NCBI RefSeq assembly: GCF_039538365.1
Contig: NZ_BAABCA010000007.1
Location: 124,001 to 188,000, forward strand
Source: Postechiella marina
GTDB taxonomy: Bacteria > Bacteroidota > Bacteroidia > Flavobacteriales > Flavobacteriaceae
Reading direction: 5' to 3'
Length of the DNA: 64,000 nucleotides
Shown here: one piece after another, positions 19,173 through 28,448 of the stretch
Position numbering within the stretch: the first letter of the stretch is position 1
How the letters are laid out: every line of letters begins with the position of its first letter
Notes under the pieces: model-generated
What the model saw: the letters and a program-made list of their open reading frames with translations, nothing else
Told to the model about the DNA's origin: nothing
The model's database searches: none
Translations under genes and position numbers: made by a program

Positions 19173-20360
19173 ATGAAGATTAATTTTTCGACTAAAAAAG
19201 CAAAAAATAAAATTTTATTAACAGCCCTATTGTGCTTTACTTTATGCAGTTACGCGCAGCAATCTGGTATAGAATTAAAAGGAGTTGTTAAAGACGGAAC
19301 AAACTACACCGTACCTTATGCCTCTATTAGTTTTACAAATAAACCAAAAGGCACTGTAAGTAATGAAGACGGTTTATTCTCTTTAGTAATAGAAAACCAT
19401 GAGGTTAACGATACTTTAATTGTCAACTCGATGGGATACGAGCCCTTAAAATTTAAAATTCAAGATTACATAAATAAAAAAGAGAACGTTATTTTATTGC
19501 AAGAAAGTATTGTAGAGTTGTCTGAAATAAAACTTCTTAGTCCTGCAGACTATGTTAAGAATGCTCTTAAAAACCTAAAGGATAATACCATAAGCAGTTC
19601 GCATGAATTAACTTTACTTTACCGAAGAGCATCGAGTGAGGAGAAAAAAGCTAGATTTTTTGTTGAGCATTATATGAAAATTAGAGATAGAGGTCCTTCT
19701 GCGATAGGCATTGAAGCTATAGAGATTTTACACTCTAGAAAATCTGCCGACTACCGTTTCTTTAAAAAGAAAGAGTTTAGGCACTCAGTAATTCCAATGA
19801 CTATTAGAAACCCTGTTAGGCAACACATGCCTATAAAAAAGATAACATGGAAAAAAACAGGAGATTCGTCTTATGGCGATGAAGACGTAGTTATAATAGA
19901 AGGCAAACCTAAAGGACAAGCTTCTTTTAAATTATTTATTGGCATAGATACCTATAGCATTTACAGAATAGAAAATAGAGCAAACAACTCGTTATATGTT
20001 TATAAAAGAAACAATTCGGGGAAACTACACCTTAGCTACCATAGCAGACAATGGACATCGCAAGAAAAAATACCTTTAGCTATGCAAAAGCAATTAAGAA
20101 AAAGCATTAATCAAATACAAGCTACATATAAACACGAAGTTTTTGTTTTAAACGTAGTAACCAATAAGAAAAAAATAAAAGTTAACCATCAAGAAAAAGC
20201 AGCCAAAACAGATATGGCATTGTTAAAAGTGGACTATAATGCTAGCTTTTGGAATAATTTTATTGCTCCGCCAGACACCAAATACTTCAAAAAAATAAAA
20301 AAAGAAATAGAATCTAACTTTGGTGTGCCACTCGAGAAGCAATTTGAAATAGTTAACTAA
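19173..20360 (+). CDS. Carboxypeptidase-regulatory-like domain protein, exported
   Basis: 395 aa. A signal peptide with a hydrophobic core (about residues 13-28, ending 'SYAQQ') precedes a CarboxypepD_reg-like beta-sandwich (about 34-110: 'GVVKDGTNYTVPYASISFTN', 'GTVSNEDGLFSLVI', 'INSMGYEPLKF'-type strands). The remaining 285 residues form the region found behind this domain in many stand-alone Bacteroidota proteins; no enzyme motif is visible. Probably a periplasmic or outer-membrane-associated protein related to the N-terminal plug extension of TonB receptors. The 154-bp gap upstream holds no clear promoter. Confidence 0.75.
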   Translation: MKINFSTKKAKNKILLTALLCFTLCSYAQQSGIELKGVVKDGTNYTVPYASISFTNKPKGTVSNEDGLFSLVIENHEVNDTLIVNSMGYEPLKFKIQDYINKKENVILLQESIVELSEIKLLSPADYVKNALKNLKDNTISSSHELTLLYRRASSEEKKARFFVEHYMKIRDRGPSAIGIEAIEILHSRKSADYRFFKKKEFRHSVIPMTIRNPVRQHMPIKKITWKKTGDSSYGDEDVVIIEGKPKGQASFKLFIGIDTYSIYRIENRANNSLYVYKRNNSGKLHLSYHSRQWTSQEKIPLAMQKQLRKSINQIQATYKHEVFVLNVVTNKKKIKVNHQEKAAKTDMALLKVDYNASFWNNFIAPPDTKYFKKIKKEIESNFGVPLEKQFEIVN

Positions 20361-20390
20361 TATATCAAATTATCATATTCATAATAATAG

Positions 20391-20418
20391 AAAGGAGTTT
20401 TTATCAAAAAACTCCTTT
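20391..20418 (+). terminator. Terminator before the acyl-CoA synthetase gene
   Basis: 12-bp perfect stem (20391-20402 with 20407-20418), 4-base loop and a trailing T-run. Confidence 0.85.
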
Positions 20419-20487
20419 TTTCTTGTATTATTTGAAAATCATATTTAATTTCATACTTTGCAATACTACAAATACGATTAATAGCAA

Positions 20488-22257
20488 ATGACAAAAGTTA
20501 CCCGAATTTTCGATATCCCGTACTATATGCACGAGACATATAAGTTAAACAAAGCGTTTACAACCAAATACAATGGTAAATGGGAATCAATTTCATCACA
20601 AGAATATATAGATAAATCTAATGCGATAAGTAGAGGTTTATTAAAGCTTGGTGTTAAAGCAAATGATAAAATAGCTGTTATTTCTAGTACAAATAGAACA
20701 GAATGGAATATTTTAGATATTGGAATTTTACAAATTGGAGCTCAAAATGTTCCCATATACCCTACTATATCATCAGAAGATTACGAGTATATTTTAAATC
20801 ATTCAGAGTCTACTTATTGTTTTGTTTCTGATAAAGAAATATTAAAAAAACTAAATAAAATTAAAGGAAATACACAATTAAAAAAAGTGTACACCTTTGA
20901 TGATATTGAAACAGAAAATAATTGGACCCAAGTTTTAAACCTAGGAGAAGACACCGTAAACCAAAAAGAAGTAGAAACCAGAATGGCACAAGTAAAGCCT
21001 AATAATCTAGCTACTTTAATATATACCTCTGGAACAACAGGGAAGCCAAAAGGTGTTATGCTATCTCACGACAACTTGGTTTCTAATGTCTTGTCTAGCG
21101 AAAAACGTGTCCCTTTTGAGTATGGCAAATCTAAATCGCTTAGCTTTTTACCTATTTGTCACGTTTTTGAACGCATGATTCTTTATTTATACCAATATTG
21201 TGGTGTAGAAGTTTACTTTGCAGAATCTATCGAGAAAATGAGTGATAACCTTAAAGAAATAAAGCCTACGGTTATGACTGCTGTTCCAAGGCTTTACGAA
21301 AAGGTCTTTGATAAAATTGTAGCAAAAGGAACCGAATTAACAGGCATAAAAAAAGCACTATTCTTTTGGGCTGTAGGTTTAGGTTTAAAATTTAAACCTT
21401 ACGGACAAAACGGATGGTGGTACGAACTCCAATTAAAATTAGCTAGAAAATTAATATTTAGTAAGTGGAAAGAAGGGTTAGGCGGTAAATTAGACCTAAT
21501 GGTTTCTGGAAGCGCTGCTTTACAACCTAGATTAACTAGAGTTTTTGCAGCTGCAGAATTACCTATTATGGAAGGTTACGGATTAACAGAGACTTCGCCC
21601 GTAATATCTGTTAACGACATGAGAAACGGTGGTTTTCGTGTTGGTACAGTTGGTAAAATAATTGACAACGTAGAAGTTAAAATAGCTGAAGATGGAGAAA
21701 TACTAGTAAAAGGACCAAATGTTATGCTTGGCTATTATAAAGATGAAGAAAAAACAAACTCTGTTATATCTAATAATTATTTCCATACAGGAGATATTGG
21801 AGAGATTTGTAGCGAAGGTTTTCTTAAAATTACCGATCGTAAAAAAGAAATGTTTAAAACTTCTGGAGGAAAATATGTTGCTCCTGCCCTAATAGAAAAT
21901 CAATTAAAACAATCTCGTTTTATAGAGCAAGTTATGGTTATAGGTGAAGGCGAGAAAATGCCAACAGCTTTAATTCAAATAAATCCAGACTTTGTAAAAG
22001 AATGGGCAATTAGGCATAATATAGACTACATCTCTTTAGAAAATATTATAAAAAACGAACAACTACTAGAACGCATTAGCGAAGAAGTTACAACTTGTAA
22101 CAACAACTTTGGAAAATGGGAACAAATTAAAAAATTCGAATTAACACCAGATATTTGGTCTATTGATGCAGGACACCTTACTCCTACCATGAAAATGAAA
22201 AGAAAAGTGATAAAAGAAAAATACGCTGCTCTCATAGAAAAAATATACAGATCATAA
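20488..22257 (+). CDS. Long-chain fatty acid--CoA ligase (AMP-forming)
   Basis: 589 aa. The AMP-binding signature 'LIYTSGTTGKPKGVMLSH' (about residues 178-195) is intact, followed by 'GYGLTETSPVISVN' and the hinge/adenylate motif 'YFHTGDIGEI...ITDRKKEMFKTSGGKY'. This is the FAA1/FadD15-like long form. It activates fatty acids with ATP and CoA, supplying the beta-oxidation operon that starts 100 bp downstream in the same direction. The 28-bp marR palindrome lies between, so the two transcription units may be controlled separately. A near-consensus TACTTTG (20455-20461) precedes it. Confidence 0.92.
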   Translation: MTKVTRIFDIPYYMHETYKLNKAFTTKYNGKWESISSQEYIDKSNAISRGLLKLGVKANDKIAVISSTNRTEWNILDIGILQIGAQNVPIYPTISSEDYEYILNHSESTYCFVSDKEILKKLNKIKGNTQLKKVYTFDDIETENNWTQVLNLGEDTVNQKEVETRMAQVKPNNLATLIYTSGTTGKPKGVMLSHDNLVSNVLSSEKRVPFEYGKSKSLSFLPICHVFERMILYLYQYCGVEVYFAESIEKMSDNLKEIKPTVMTAVPRLYEKVFDKIVAKGTELTGIKKALFFWAVGLGLKFKPYGQNGWWYELQLKLARKLIFSKWKEGLGGKLDLMVSGSAALQPRLTRVFAAAELPIMEGYGLTETSPVISVNDMRNGGFRVGTVGKIIDNVEVKIAEDGEILVKGPNVMLGYYKDEEKTNSVISNNYFHTGDIGEICSEGFLKITDRKKEMFKTSGGKYVAPALIENQLKQSRFIEQVMVIGEGEKMPTALIQINPDFVKEWAIRHNIDYISLENIIKNEQLLERISEEVTTCNNNFGKWEQIKKFELTPDIWSIDAGHLTPTMKMKRKVIKEKYAALIEKIYRS

Positions 22258-22299
22258 CATCCTTTTCTACATTTTTGATTTAAACCTCTAACATTTTTT

Positions 22300-22327
22300 A
22301 AATTTATTATGCATGCATAATAAATTT
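22300..22327. promoter_or_regulatory. 28-bp perfect palindrome, probable MarR operator
   Basis: Centre at 22313.5. Each half reads AAATTTATTATGCA followed by its exact reverse complement. It ends 4 bp before the -7 element TATATTTG (22332-22339) and so covers the -33 region of the marR-fadN-fadA-fadE promoter. The site fits a repressor encoded by the first gene (autoregulation). No second copy was found in this window. Confidence 0.8.
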
Positions 22328-22331
22328 TTCA

Positions 22332-22339
22332 TATATTTG
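22332..22339 (+). promoter_or_regulatory. -7 element of the marR-fad operon
   Basis: TATATTTG, a perfect TANNTTTG. Transcription would begin at about 22345. This excludes the upstream ATG at 22313 as the marR start and supports 22358. Confidence 0.7.
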
Positions 22340-22357
22340 GATTCAAGAACCTCTCAT

Positions 22358-22798
22358 ATGAAAGATAAAACGATAGATTATGTTCTAAGAACAACCTGGC
22401 TATCAGTTAATAAAATGTATAACGAAGAAGCTGCCAAATTTGAAAGCACAATGGCAACAGGTTTTACACTTTTAAGCATAGACCCAGAAAAAGGCACACC
22501 TTCTACTGCGCTTGGGCCTAAAATGGGCATGGAAGCAACCAGTTTGTCTAGAATATTAAAAACGATGGAGAAGAAAAAATTAATAGAAAGACGCCCTAAC
22601 CCTGAAGATGGTCGTGGTGTATTAATTCACTTAACACCATTTGGTAAAGAAAAAAGAGACTACTCAAAAGAAAAGGTAATCACTTTTAACGACGCAATTA
22701 AACAAAACATATCAGAGGAACAATTAAAAAATTTTTATGATGTAGCCGAATTAATAAACAACATGGTTACCAACAAAAAAATATATAATCAAAAGTAA
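22358..22798 (+). CDS. MarR-family transcriptional regulator of beta-oxidation
   Basis: 146 aa from the ATG at 22358 (MKDKTIDYVLRTTW). A longer frame begins at 22313 but that codon lies inside the palindrome and upstream of the -7 element, and flavobacterial homologues begin MKDKTIDY. The winged helix-turn-helix is seen in 'GPKMGMEATSLSRILKTMEKKKLIERR' with the wing 'NPEDGRGVLIHLTPFGKEKR'. It is first in an operon with all beta-oxidation genes, so it probably represses them and is released by a fatty acid or acyl-CoA; the ligand is inference. Confidence 0.9.
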   Translation: MKDKTIDYVLRTTWLSVNKMYNEEAAKFESTMATGFTLLSIDPEKGTPSTALGPKMGMEATSLSRILKTMEKKKLIERRPNPEDGRGVLIHLTPFGKEKRDYSKEKVITFNDAIKQNISEEQLKNFYDVAELINNMVTNKKIYNQK

Positions 22799-22813
22799 TT
22801 TAGTTAAATTATT

Positions 22814-25222
22814 ATGAGTAAACGTATCATTAAAAAAATTGCAGTTATTGGCTCAGGTATTATGGGTAGCGGTATTGCATGTCATTTTGCCAATATTGGT
22901 GTAGATGTATTATTGTTAGACATTGTTCCTAGAGAGCTTAATGCTATAGAGCAAAAAAAAGGCTTATCTTTAGACGATAAAGTGGTAAGAAATCGTTTAG
23001 TAAACGATGCTTTAAAAGCTGCTTTAAAATCTAAACCCTCTCCTATTTATCATCAAAAATTTGCCAATAGAATCTCTACTGGAAATCTAGAAGATGATAT
23101 TGAAAAAGTAAAAGACGTAGACTGGATTATTGAAGTTGTTGTAGAAAGGCTTGACATAAAAAAGCAAGTTTTTGAAACTTTAGAAAAACACAGAACTCCT
23201 GGTACTTTAATAACATCAAACACCTCTGGAATTCCCATAAAATTTATGAGTGAAGGCAGAAGTGAAGATTTCCAAAAGCATTTCTGCGGAACTCATTTTT
23301 TTAACCCAGCACGTTACTTAAAATTGTTCGAAATAATTCCTGGACCTAAAACCGATGCCTCTGTATTAGAGTTTTTAAATGGCTATGGCGAACAATATCT
23401 AGGAAAAACATCGGTAGTAGCAAAAGATACACCTGCTTTTATTGGTAACAGAATTGGTATTTTCAGCATTATGAGCTTATTTCATGCTGTAAAAGATTTA
23501 GATTTAACCATTGAAGAAGTAGATAAATTAACTGGTCCGGTAATAGGACGTCCTAAATCGGCTACTTTTAGAACTGTAGATGTAGTAGGTTTAGATACTT
23601 TAGTACATGTAGCCAATGGTATTGCAGAAAACTGTAAAAACGACGAGCAATTAGATTTATTTAAGCTACCAAGCTTCATCAATACCATGATGGAAAATAA
23701 GTGGTTAGGAAGTAAAACCAAGCAAGGTTTTTACAAAAAAAACGTATCGGCAGATGGTAAAAAAGAAATTCTATCTTTAGATTTAAATACCTTAGAATAT
23801 CGTTCTTCTAAAAAGGCAAAATTTGCAACTTTAGAACTTACGAAATCGATTGATAAAGTTGTAGATAGGTTTAAAGTGCTTGTTTCTGGAAAAGATAAAG
23901 CTGGCGAATTTTACAGAAAAAGTTTCGCTGCTCTTTTTGCTTATGTTACCAACAGAATTCCTGAAATAACAGATGAACTATACAAAATTGACGATGCCAT
24001 GAAAGCCGGTTTTGGATGGGAACATGGACCTTTTCAAATTTGGGATGCCATTGGTGTAGAAAAAGGAATAGAAATAATGAAAGCCGAAGGTTTAGAACCT
24101 GCTGCTTGGGTTAACGCTATGTTAGCTTCTGGAAGTAAGTCGTTTTATTCTGTAAAAGAAGGCGCAACGTATTGCTACGATATACCAAAGAAAACACAAG
24201 AAAAAATACCTGGTCAAGATGCTTTTATCATCTTAGACAACATAAGAAAATCTAACGAAGTCTTTAAAAACTCAGGAGTAGTTATTGAAGATTTAGGCGA
24301 CGGAATTTTAAACTGCGAATTCCAATCTAAAATGAACACCATTGGTGGCGATGTTTTAGCAGGAATTAACAAAGCTATAGATTTAGCCGAAAAAAATTAT
24401 CAGGGATTAGTTGTTGGTAACCAAGGCGCTAATTTCTCAGTTGGCGCCAATATTGGAATGATTTTTATGATGGCTGTAGAGCAAGAATACGACGAGCTTA
24501 ATGGTGCTATAAAATATTTTCAAGACACTATGATGCGTATGCGTTACTCATCAATCCCTACTATATCTGCACCTCATGGTATGTCTTTAGGTGGTGCTTG
24601 CGAATTATCAATGCACGCCGATAAAGTTGTAGCAGCTGCAGAAACCTATATGGGATTAGTAGAATTTGGTGTTGGTGTAATTCCTGGTGGCGCAGGATCT
24701 AAAGAAATGGCTTTAAGAGCTTCTGATACATTTAGAAAAGGAGATGTTCAATTAAACACACTTCAAGAATACTTTTTAACCATCGGTATGGCAAAAGTGT
24801 CAACCTCGGCTTACGAAGCTTTCGACTTAGGTGTACTTCAAAAAGGTAAAGACATTGTAGTTGTTAACAAAGATCGACAAATAGCAACAGCAAAAGCCCA
24901 TGCCAAATTAATGGCAGAAGCTGGCTATACGCAACCTATTAAACGTACTGATGTAAAAGTACTAGGAAAACAAGCTTTAGGTATGTTTTTAGTAGGAACA
25001 GATTCTATGAAAGACTCTAATTATATTAGTGAACATGATATGAAAATTGCAAATAAACTAGCTTATGTTATGGCTGGTGGCGATTTATCTGAACCTACTT
25101 TAGTAAGCGAGCAATACTTACTTGATTTAGAACGTGAAGCATTCCTTTCTCTATGTACCGAAAGAAAAACATTAGAAAGAATACAACACATGTTAACCAA
25201 AGGGAAACCTCTTAGAAATTAG
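22814..25222 (+). CDS. fadN: 3-hydroxyacyl-CoA dehydrogenase/enoyl-CoA hydratase, FadN type
   Basis: 802 aa. The dehydrogenase comes first: Rossmann motif 'VIGSGIMGSGIACHFANIG' at residues 11-29 and the catalytic-His region 'GTHFFNPARYLKLFEIIPG'. The crotonase domain comes last, with 'NQGANFSVGANIG' and 'PHGMSLGGACELSMHAD' (about 590-605). This order is that of Bacillus FadN (YusL), the reverse of E. coli FadB. It catalyses hydration of 2-enoyl-CoA and oxidation of 3-hydroxyacyl-CoA. Gene order fadN-fadA-fadE is also that of Bacillus subtilis. Confidence 0.93.
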   Translation: MSKRIIKKIAVIGSGIMGSGIACHFANIGVDVLLLDIVPRELNAIEQKKGLSLDDKVVRNRLVNDALKAALKSKPSPIYHQKFANRISTGNLEDDIEKVKDVDWIIEVVVERLDIKKQVFETLEKHRTPGTLITSNTSGIPIKFMSEGRSEDFQKHFCGTHFFNPARYLKLFEIIPGPKTDASVLEFLNGYGEQYLGKTSVVAKDTPAFIGNRIGIFSIMSLFHAVKDLDLTIEEVDKLTGPVIGRPKSATFRTVDVVGLDTLVHVANGIAENCKNDEQLDLFKLPSFINTMMENKWLGSKTKQGFYKKNVSADGKKEILSLDLNTLEYRSSKKAKFATLELTKSIDKVVDRFKVLVSGKDKAGEFYRKSFAALFAYVTNRIPEITDELYKIDDAMKAGFGWEHGPFQIWDAIGVEKGIEIMKAEGLEPAAWVNAMLASGSKSFYSVKEGATYCYDIPKKTQEKIPGQDAFIILDNIRKSNEVFKNSGVVIEDLGDGILNCEFQSKMNTIGGDVLAGINKAIDLAEKNYQGLVVGNQGANFSVGANIGMIFMMAVEQEYDELNGAIKYFQDTMMRMRYSSIPTISAPHGMSLGGACELSMHADKVVAAAETYMGLVEFGVGVIPGGAGSKEMALRASDTFRKGDVQLNTLQEYFLTIGMAKVSTSAYEAFDLGVLQKGKDIVVVNKDRQIATAKAHAKLMAEAGYTQPIKRTDVKVLGKQALGMFLVGTDSMKDSNYISEHDMKIANKLAYVMAGGDLSEPTLVSEQYLLDLEREAFLSLCTERKTLERIQHMLTKGKPLRN

Positions 25223-25241
25223 AAATAAGAAGCAAGACTAT

Positions 25242-25276
25242 AAGATTCAAGATAATACGATTGATTCTTGACTCTT
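25242..25276. repeat. Imperfect inverted repeat between fadN and fadA
   Basis: Arms AAGATTCAAGA (25242-25252) and TCTTGACTCTT (25266-25276) pair at 10 of 11 positions around a 13-base loop. It fills most of the 80-bp gap inside the operon, with no T-run. It could be an mRNA processing or stability hairpin, or a decayed mobile palindrome. Confidence 0.5.
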
Positions 25277-25302
25277 AATTCTATTAATCTTAAAGAAAAA
25301 AA

Positions 25303-26496
25303 ATGAAAACAGCATATATAGTAAAAGCATATAGAACCGCAGTTGGTAAAGCACCAAAAGGCGTGTTTCGTTTTAAAAGAACCGATGAATTGGCTGCAGA
25401 AACCATCAAATATATGATGAAGGAATTGCCTAATTTAGACCCTAAACGTATTGACGATGTTATAGTTGGAAACGCCATGCCAGAAGGCTCTCAAGGTTTA
25501 AACATGGCACGTTTAATCTCTTTAATGGGACTAGAAGTTATAGATGTTCCTGGCGTTACAGTTAATCGTTTTTGCTCTTCAGGTGTAGAAACTATTGGTA
25601 TGGCAACCGCAAAAATTCAAGCAGGAATGGCAGACTGTATTATTGCTGGAGGCGCAGAAAGTATGAGTAGCGTACCAATGACTGGCTTTAAACCAGAATT
25701 AAATTATGATGCCATTGTAAAGGCAGGTCATGAAGATTATTATTGGGGTATGGGAAATACTGCTGAGGCTGTAGCTAAACAATTTAAAGTATCTCGAGAA
25801 GATCAAGATGAATTTGCATACAATTCGCATATGAAAGCCTTAAAGGCACAAGCTGAAAATCGTTTTCAAGATCAAATTGTACCTATTGATGTAGAACAAA
25901 CTTACATTGACGCTAACGGAAAAAAAGCAACTAAATCTTATACAGTAACTAAAGATGAAGGACCTAGAAAAGGAACAAATAAAGAAGCTTTAGCTAAATT
26001 AAGAGCAGTATTTGCTGCTGGCGGAAGTGTTACTGCTGGTAACTCGTCGCAAATGAGTGATGGTGCTGCTTTTGTAATGGTAATGAGCGAAGATATGGTT
26101 AAAGAATTAAACCTAGAGCCTGTTGCCAGAATGGTAAATTACGCTGCTGCCGGTGTAGAGCCTCGTATTATGGGAATTGGTCCTGTAAAAGCTATTCCAA
26201 AAGCATTAAAACAAGCTGGTTTAAAACAAGACGATTTAGCTTTAATAGAATTAAACGAAGCTTTTGCTTCTCAATCGTTAGCTGTAATTAGAGAGCTAAA
26301 CCTTAATCCAGACATTATTAACGTAAACGGTGGCGCAATTGCATTGGGTCATCCACTAGGATGTACGGGCGCAAAATTATCTGTACAACTCTTTGACGAA
26401 ATGCGTAAACGCGACATGAAAGGTAAATATGGTGCTGTAACCATGTGCGTTGGTACAGGACAAGGTGCTTGCGGATTATTCGAATTTTTAAATTAA
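25303..26496 (+). CDS. fadA: Acetyl-CoA C-acyltransferase (3-ketoacyl-CoA thiolase)
   Basis: 397 aa, normal for thiolases. Catalytic residues are in place: C91 in 'VNRFCSSGVE', H350 in 'LGHPLGCTGA' and C382 in 'TMCVGTGQGACG'. The family signature 'NGGAIALGHPLG' is intact. It cleaves 3-ketoacyl-CoA with CoA to acetyl-CoA and a shortened acyl-CoA, the last step of the beta-oxidation cycle. It is 80 bp after fadN and 32 bp before fadE. Confidence 0.95.
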   Translation: MKTAYIVKAYRTAVGKAPKGVFRFKRTDELAAETIKYMMKELPNLDPKRIDDVIVGNAMPEGSQGLNMARLISLMGLEVIDVPGVTVNRFCSSGVETIGMATAKIQAGMADCIIAGGAESMSSVPMTGFKPELNYDAIVKAGHEDYYWGMGNTAEAVAKQFKVSREDQDEFAYNSHMKALKAQAENRFQDQIVPIDVEQTYIDANGKKATKSYTVTKDEGPRKGTNKEALAKLRAVFAAGGSVTAGNSSQMSDGAAFVMVMSEDMVKELNLEPVARMVNYAAAGVEPRIMGIGPVKAIPKALKQAGLKQDDLALIELNEAFASQSLAVIRELNLNPDIINVNGGAIALGHPLGCTGAKLSVQLFDEMRKRDMKGKYGAVTMCVGTGQGACGLFEFLN

Positions 26497-26528
26497 TACA
26501 AAACCCCAATTAAACTATATAAAACAAT

Positions 26529-28340
26529 ATGGAAGCAACAGAAAAAGACTTATTAAGAGGTGGGCAATTCCTTGTAAAAGAAACTAAATGTGAAGATATA
26601 TTCACCCCTGAAGATTTTAACGAAGATCAGCTTATGATGAAAGAAGCTGTTACCGAGTTTGTTGACAGAGAGATTTGGGCTCATAAAGCACAATTTGAAA
26701 AGAAAGACTACGCATTAACAGAATCCTGTATGCGTAAAGCTGGAGAACTTGGCTTTTTAAGCATTTCTGTTCCTGCTGAGTATGGCGGAATGGGCATGGG
26801 CTTTGTAGATACTGCATTAGTTTGCGATTATATTTCTGGAGCTACAGGCTCTTTTAGTACTGCTTTTGGGGCACATACTGGTATTGGTACCATGCCAATT
26901 ACTTTATATGGAAATGAAGAACAGAAACAAAAATACGTTCCTAAATTAGCTTCTGGAGAATGGTTTGGATCTTATTGTTTAACAGAGCCTAGCGCTGGTA
27001 GCGATGCCAATTCTGGTAAAACAAAAGCAATACTCTCTGCAGACGGGAAAACGTATAGTATCACTGGGCAAAAAATGTGGATTTCTAACGCAGGTTTTTG
27101 TAGTGTAATGATTGTTTTTGCTCGTATCGAAGACGATAAAAATATTACTGGTTTTATTGTAGAATACGATCCAGAAAAACCTAACGGAATTACTATGGGA
27201 GAAGAAGAGCACAAATTAGGAATTCGTGCATCGTCTACCAGACAAGTATTTTTTAATGATACTGTTGTACCTGTAGAAAACATGTTATCTACAAGAGGTA
27301 ATGGTTTTAAAATAGCAATGAACGCCTTAAACGTTGGTAGAATTAAACTAGCAGCTGCTTGTCTTGATGCACAGCGTCGTGTTATTACAGAATCTATTAA
27401 ATATGCCAACGAGCGTATTCAATTTAAAACGCCAATTTCTAGTTTTGGTGCTATTCGCCAAAAAATTGCTGAAATGGCAACAAATTGTTGGGTTGGTGAA
27501 GCTGCAACCTATAGAGCTTCTAAAAATATCGAAGACCGTATTGCGCTTCGTCAAAACAATGGAAAAGACACGCATCAAGAAGCAGAATTAAAAGGTGTAG
27601 AAGAGTATGCTATAGAATGTTCTATATTAAAAGTTGCTGTATCAGAGCATGTACAAAATTGTACAGATGAAGGTATTCAAATTTTTGGTGGTATGGGATT
27701 CTCTGAAGAAACTCCTGTCGAATCTGCTTGGAGAGATGCTCGTATTGCACGTATTTACGAAGGTACAAACGAAATTAACAGGATGCTTAGTGTTGGCATG
27801 CTTATTAAAAAAGCCATGAAAGGTCATGTCGATTTACTTGGTCCTGCAACAGCTGTAGCTAACGAATTAACAGGTATTCCTTCTTTTGAAACTCCAGATT
27901 TTTCAGAATTGTTTTCAGAAGAAAAAAGCATCATCAAAAACCTTAAAAAATTATTTTTAATGGTTGCAGGAGCTGCTTTACAAAAATATGGTGAAAAAAT
28001 TGAGCAACACCAACAACTTATGCTTGCCTCTTCAGATATTTTAATTCAAATATATATGGCAGAATCGGCTATTTTGCGTGCAGAAAAGATGGCTAAAAAA
28101 CAAGGTGAAGATAATGTTAAAGAGCAAATAGCTATGGCTAAGTTAAACTTATTCCATGCTATAGATGTTATTGAAACTGCAGGAAAACATTCTATTATTT
28201 CTTTCTCTGAAGGCGATGAGCAGCGTATGATGCTTATGGGATTAAAACGTTATATTAAATACGTTAACATGCCAAATATTATAGAGTTAAGAAATATAAT
28301 TTCTGATAAAGTAACAAAAGAAAACAAATATTGCTTTTAA
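26529..28340 (+). CDS. fadE: Acyl-CoA dehydrogenase
   Basis: 603 aa, of the longer acyl-CoA dehydrogenase class with a C-terminal extension, like Bacillus FadE (594 aa). FAD- and substrate-binding signatures are present: 'YCLTEPSAGSDANSG' (about 143-157) and 'KMWISNAGF'. The catalytic base is E411 in 'IYEGTNEINR'. It introduces the trans-2 double bond, the first step of the cycle, passing electrons to ETF. Last gene of the marR operon; a terminator follows at 28378. Confidence 0.94.
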   Translation: MEATEKDLLRGGQFLVKETKCEDIFTPEDFNEDQLMMKEAVTEFVDREIWAHKAQFEKKDYALTESCMRKAGELGFLSISVPAEYGGMGMGFVDTALVCDYISGATGSFSTAFGAHTGIGTMPITLYGNEEQKQKYVPKLASGEWFGSYCLTEPSAGSDANSGKTKAILSADGKTYSITGQKMWISNAGFCSVMIVFARIEDDKNITGFIVEYDPEKPNGITMGEEEHKLGIRASSTRQVFFNDTVVPVENMLSTRGNGFKIAMNALNVGRIKLAAACLDAQRRVITESIKYANERIQFKTPISSFGAIRQKIAEMATNCWVGEAATYRASKNIEDRIALRQNNGKDTHQEAELKGVEEYAIECSILKVAVSEHVQNCTDEGIQIFGGMGFSEETPVESAWRDARIARIYEGTNEINRMLSVGMLIKKAMKGHVDLLGPATAVANELTGIPSFETPDFSELFSEEKSIIKNLKKLFLMVAGAALQKYGEKIEQHQQLMLASSDILIQIYMAESAILRAEKMAKKQGEDNVKEQIAMAKLNLFHAIDVIETAGKHSIISFSEGDEQRMMLMGLKRYIKYVNMPNIIELRNIISDKVTKENKYCF

Positions 28341-28377
28341 GCAATTACGATAATTTTTGAGTGACTAATTCAATTAT

Positions 28378-28415
28378 AAAAGGCGCTTTTTGCTATTATG
28401 CAGAAGCGTCTTTTT
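28378..28415 (+). terminator. Terminator of the beta-oxidation operon
   Basis: 16-base arms (28378-28393 with 28400-28415) pair almost completely, including two G-T wobbles. The loop is 6 bases and the hairpin ends in a T-run. Confidence 0.85.
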
Positions 28416-28448
28416 ATTTTTTATTACATTTAAAGTAAAATTATAGTC

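Noticed and set aside
22313..22357. Upstream ATG giving MarR 15 extra residues
   Set aside because: It lies inside the palindrome and upstream of the -7 element (22332-22339), so it would not be in the transcript; family members start at the ATG of 22358.
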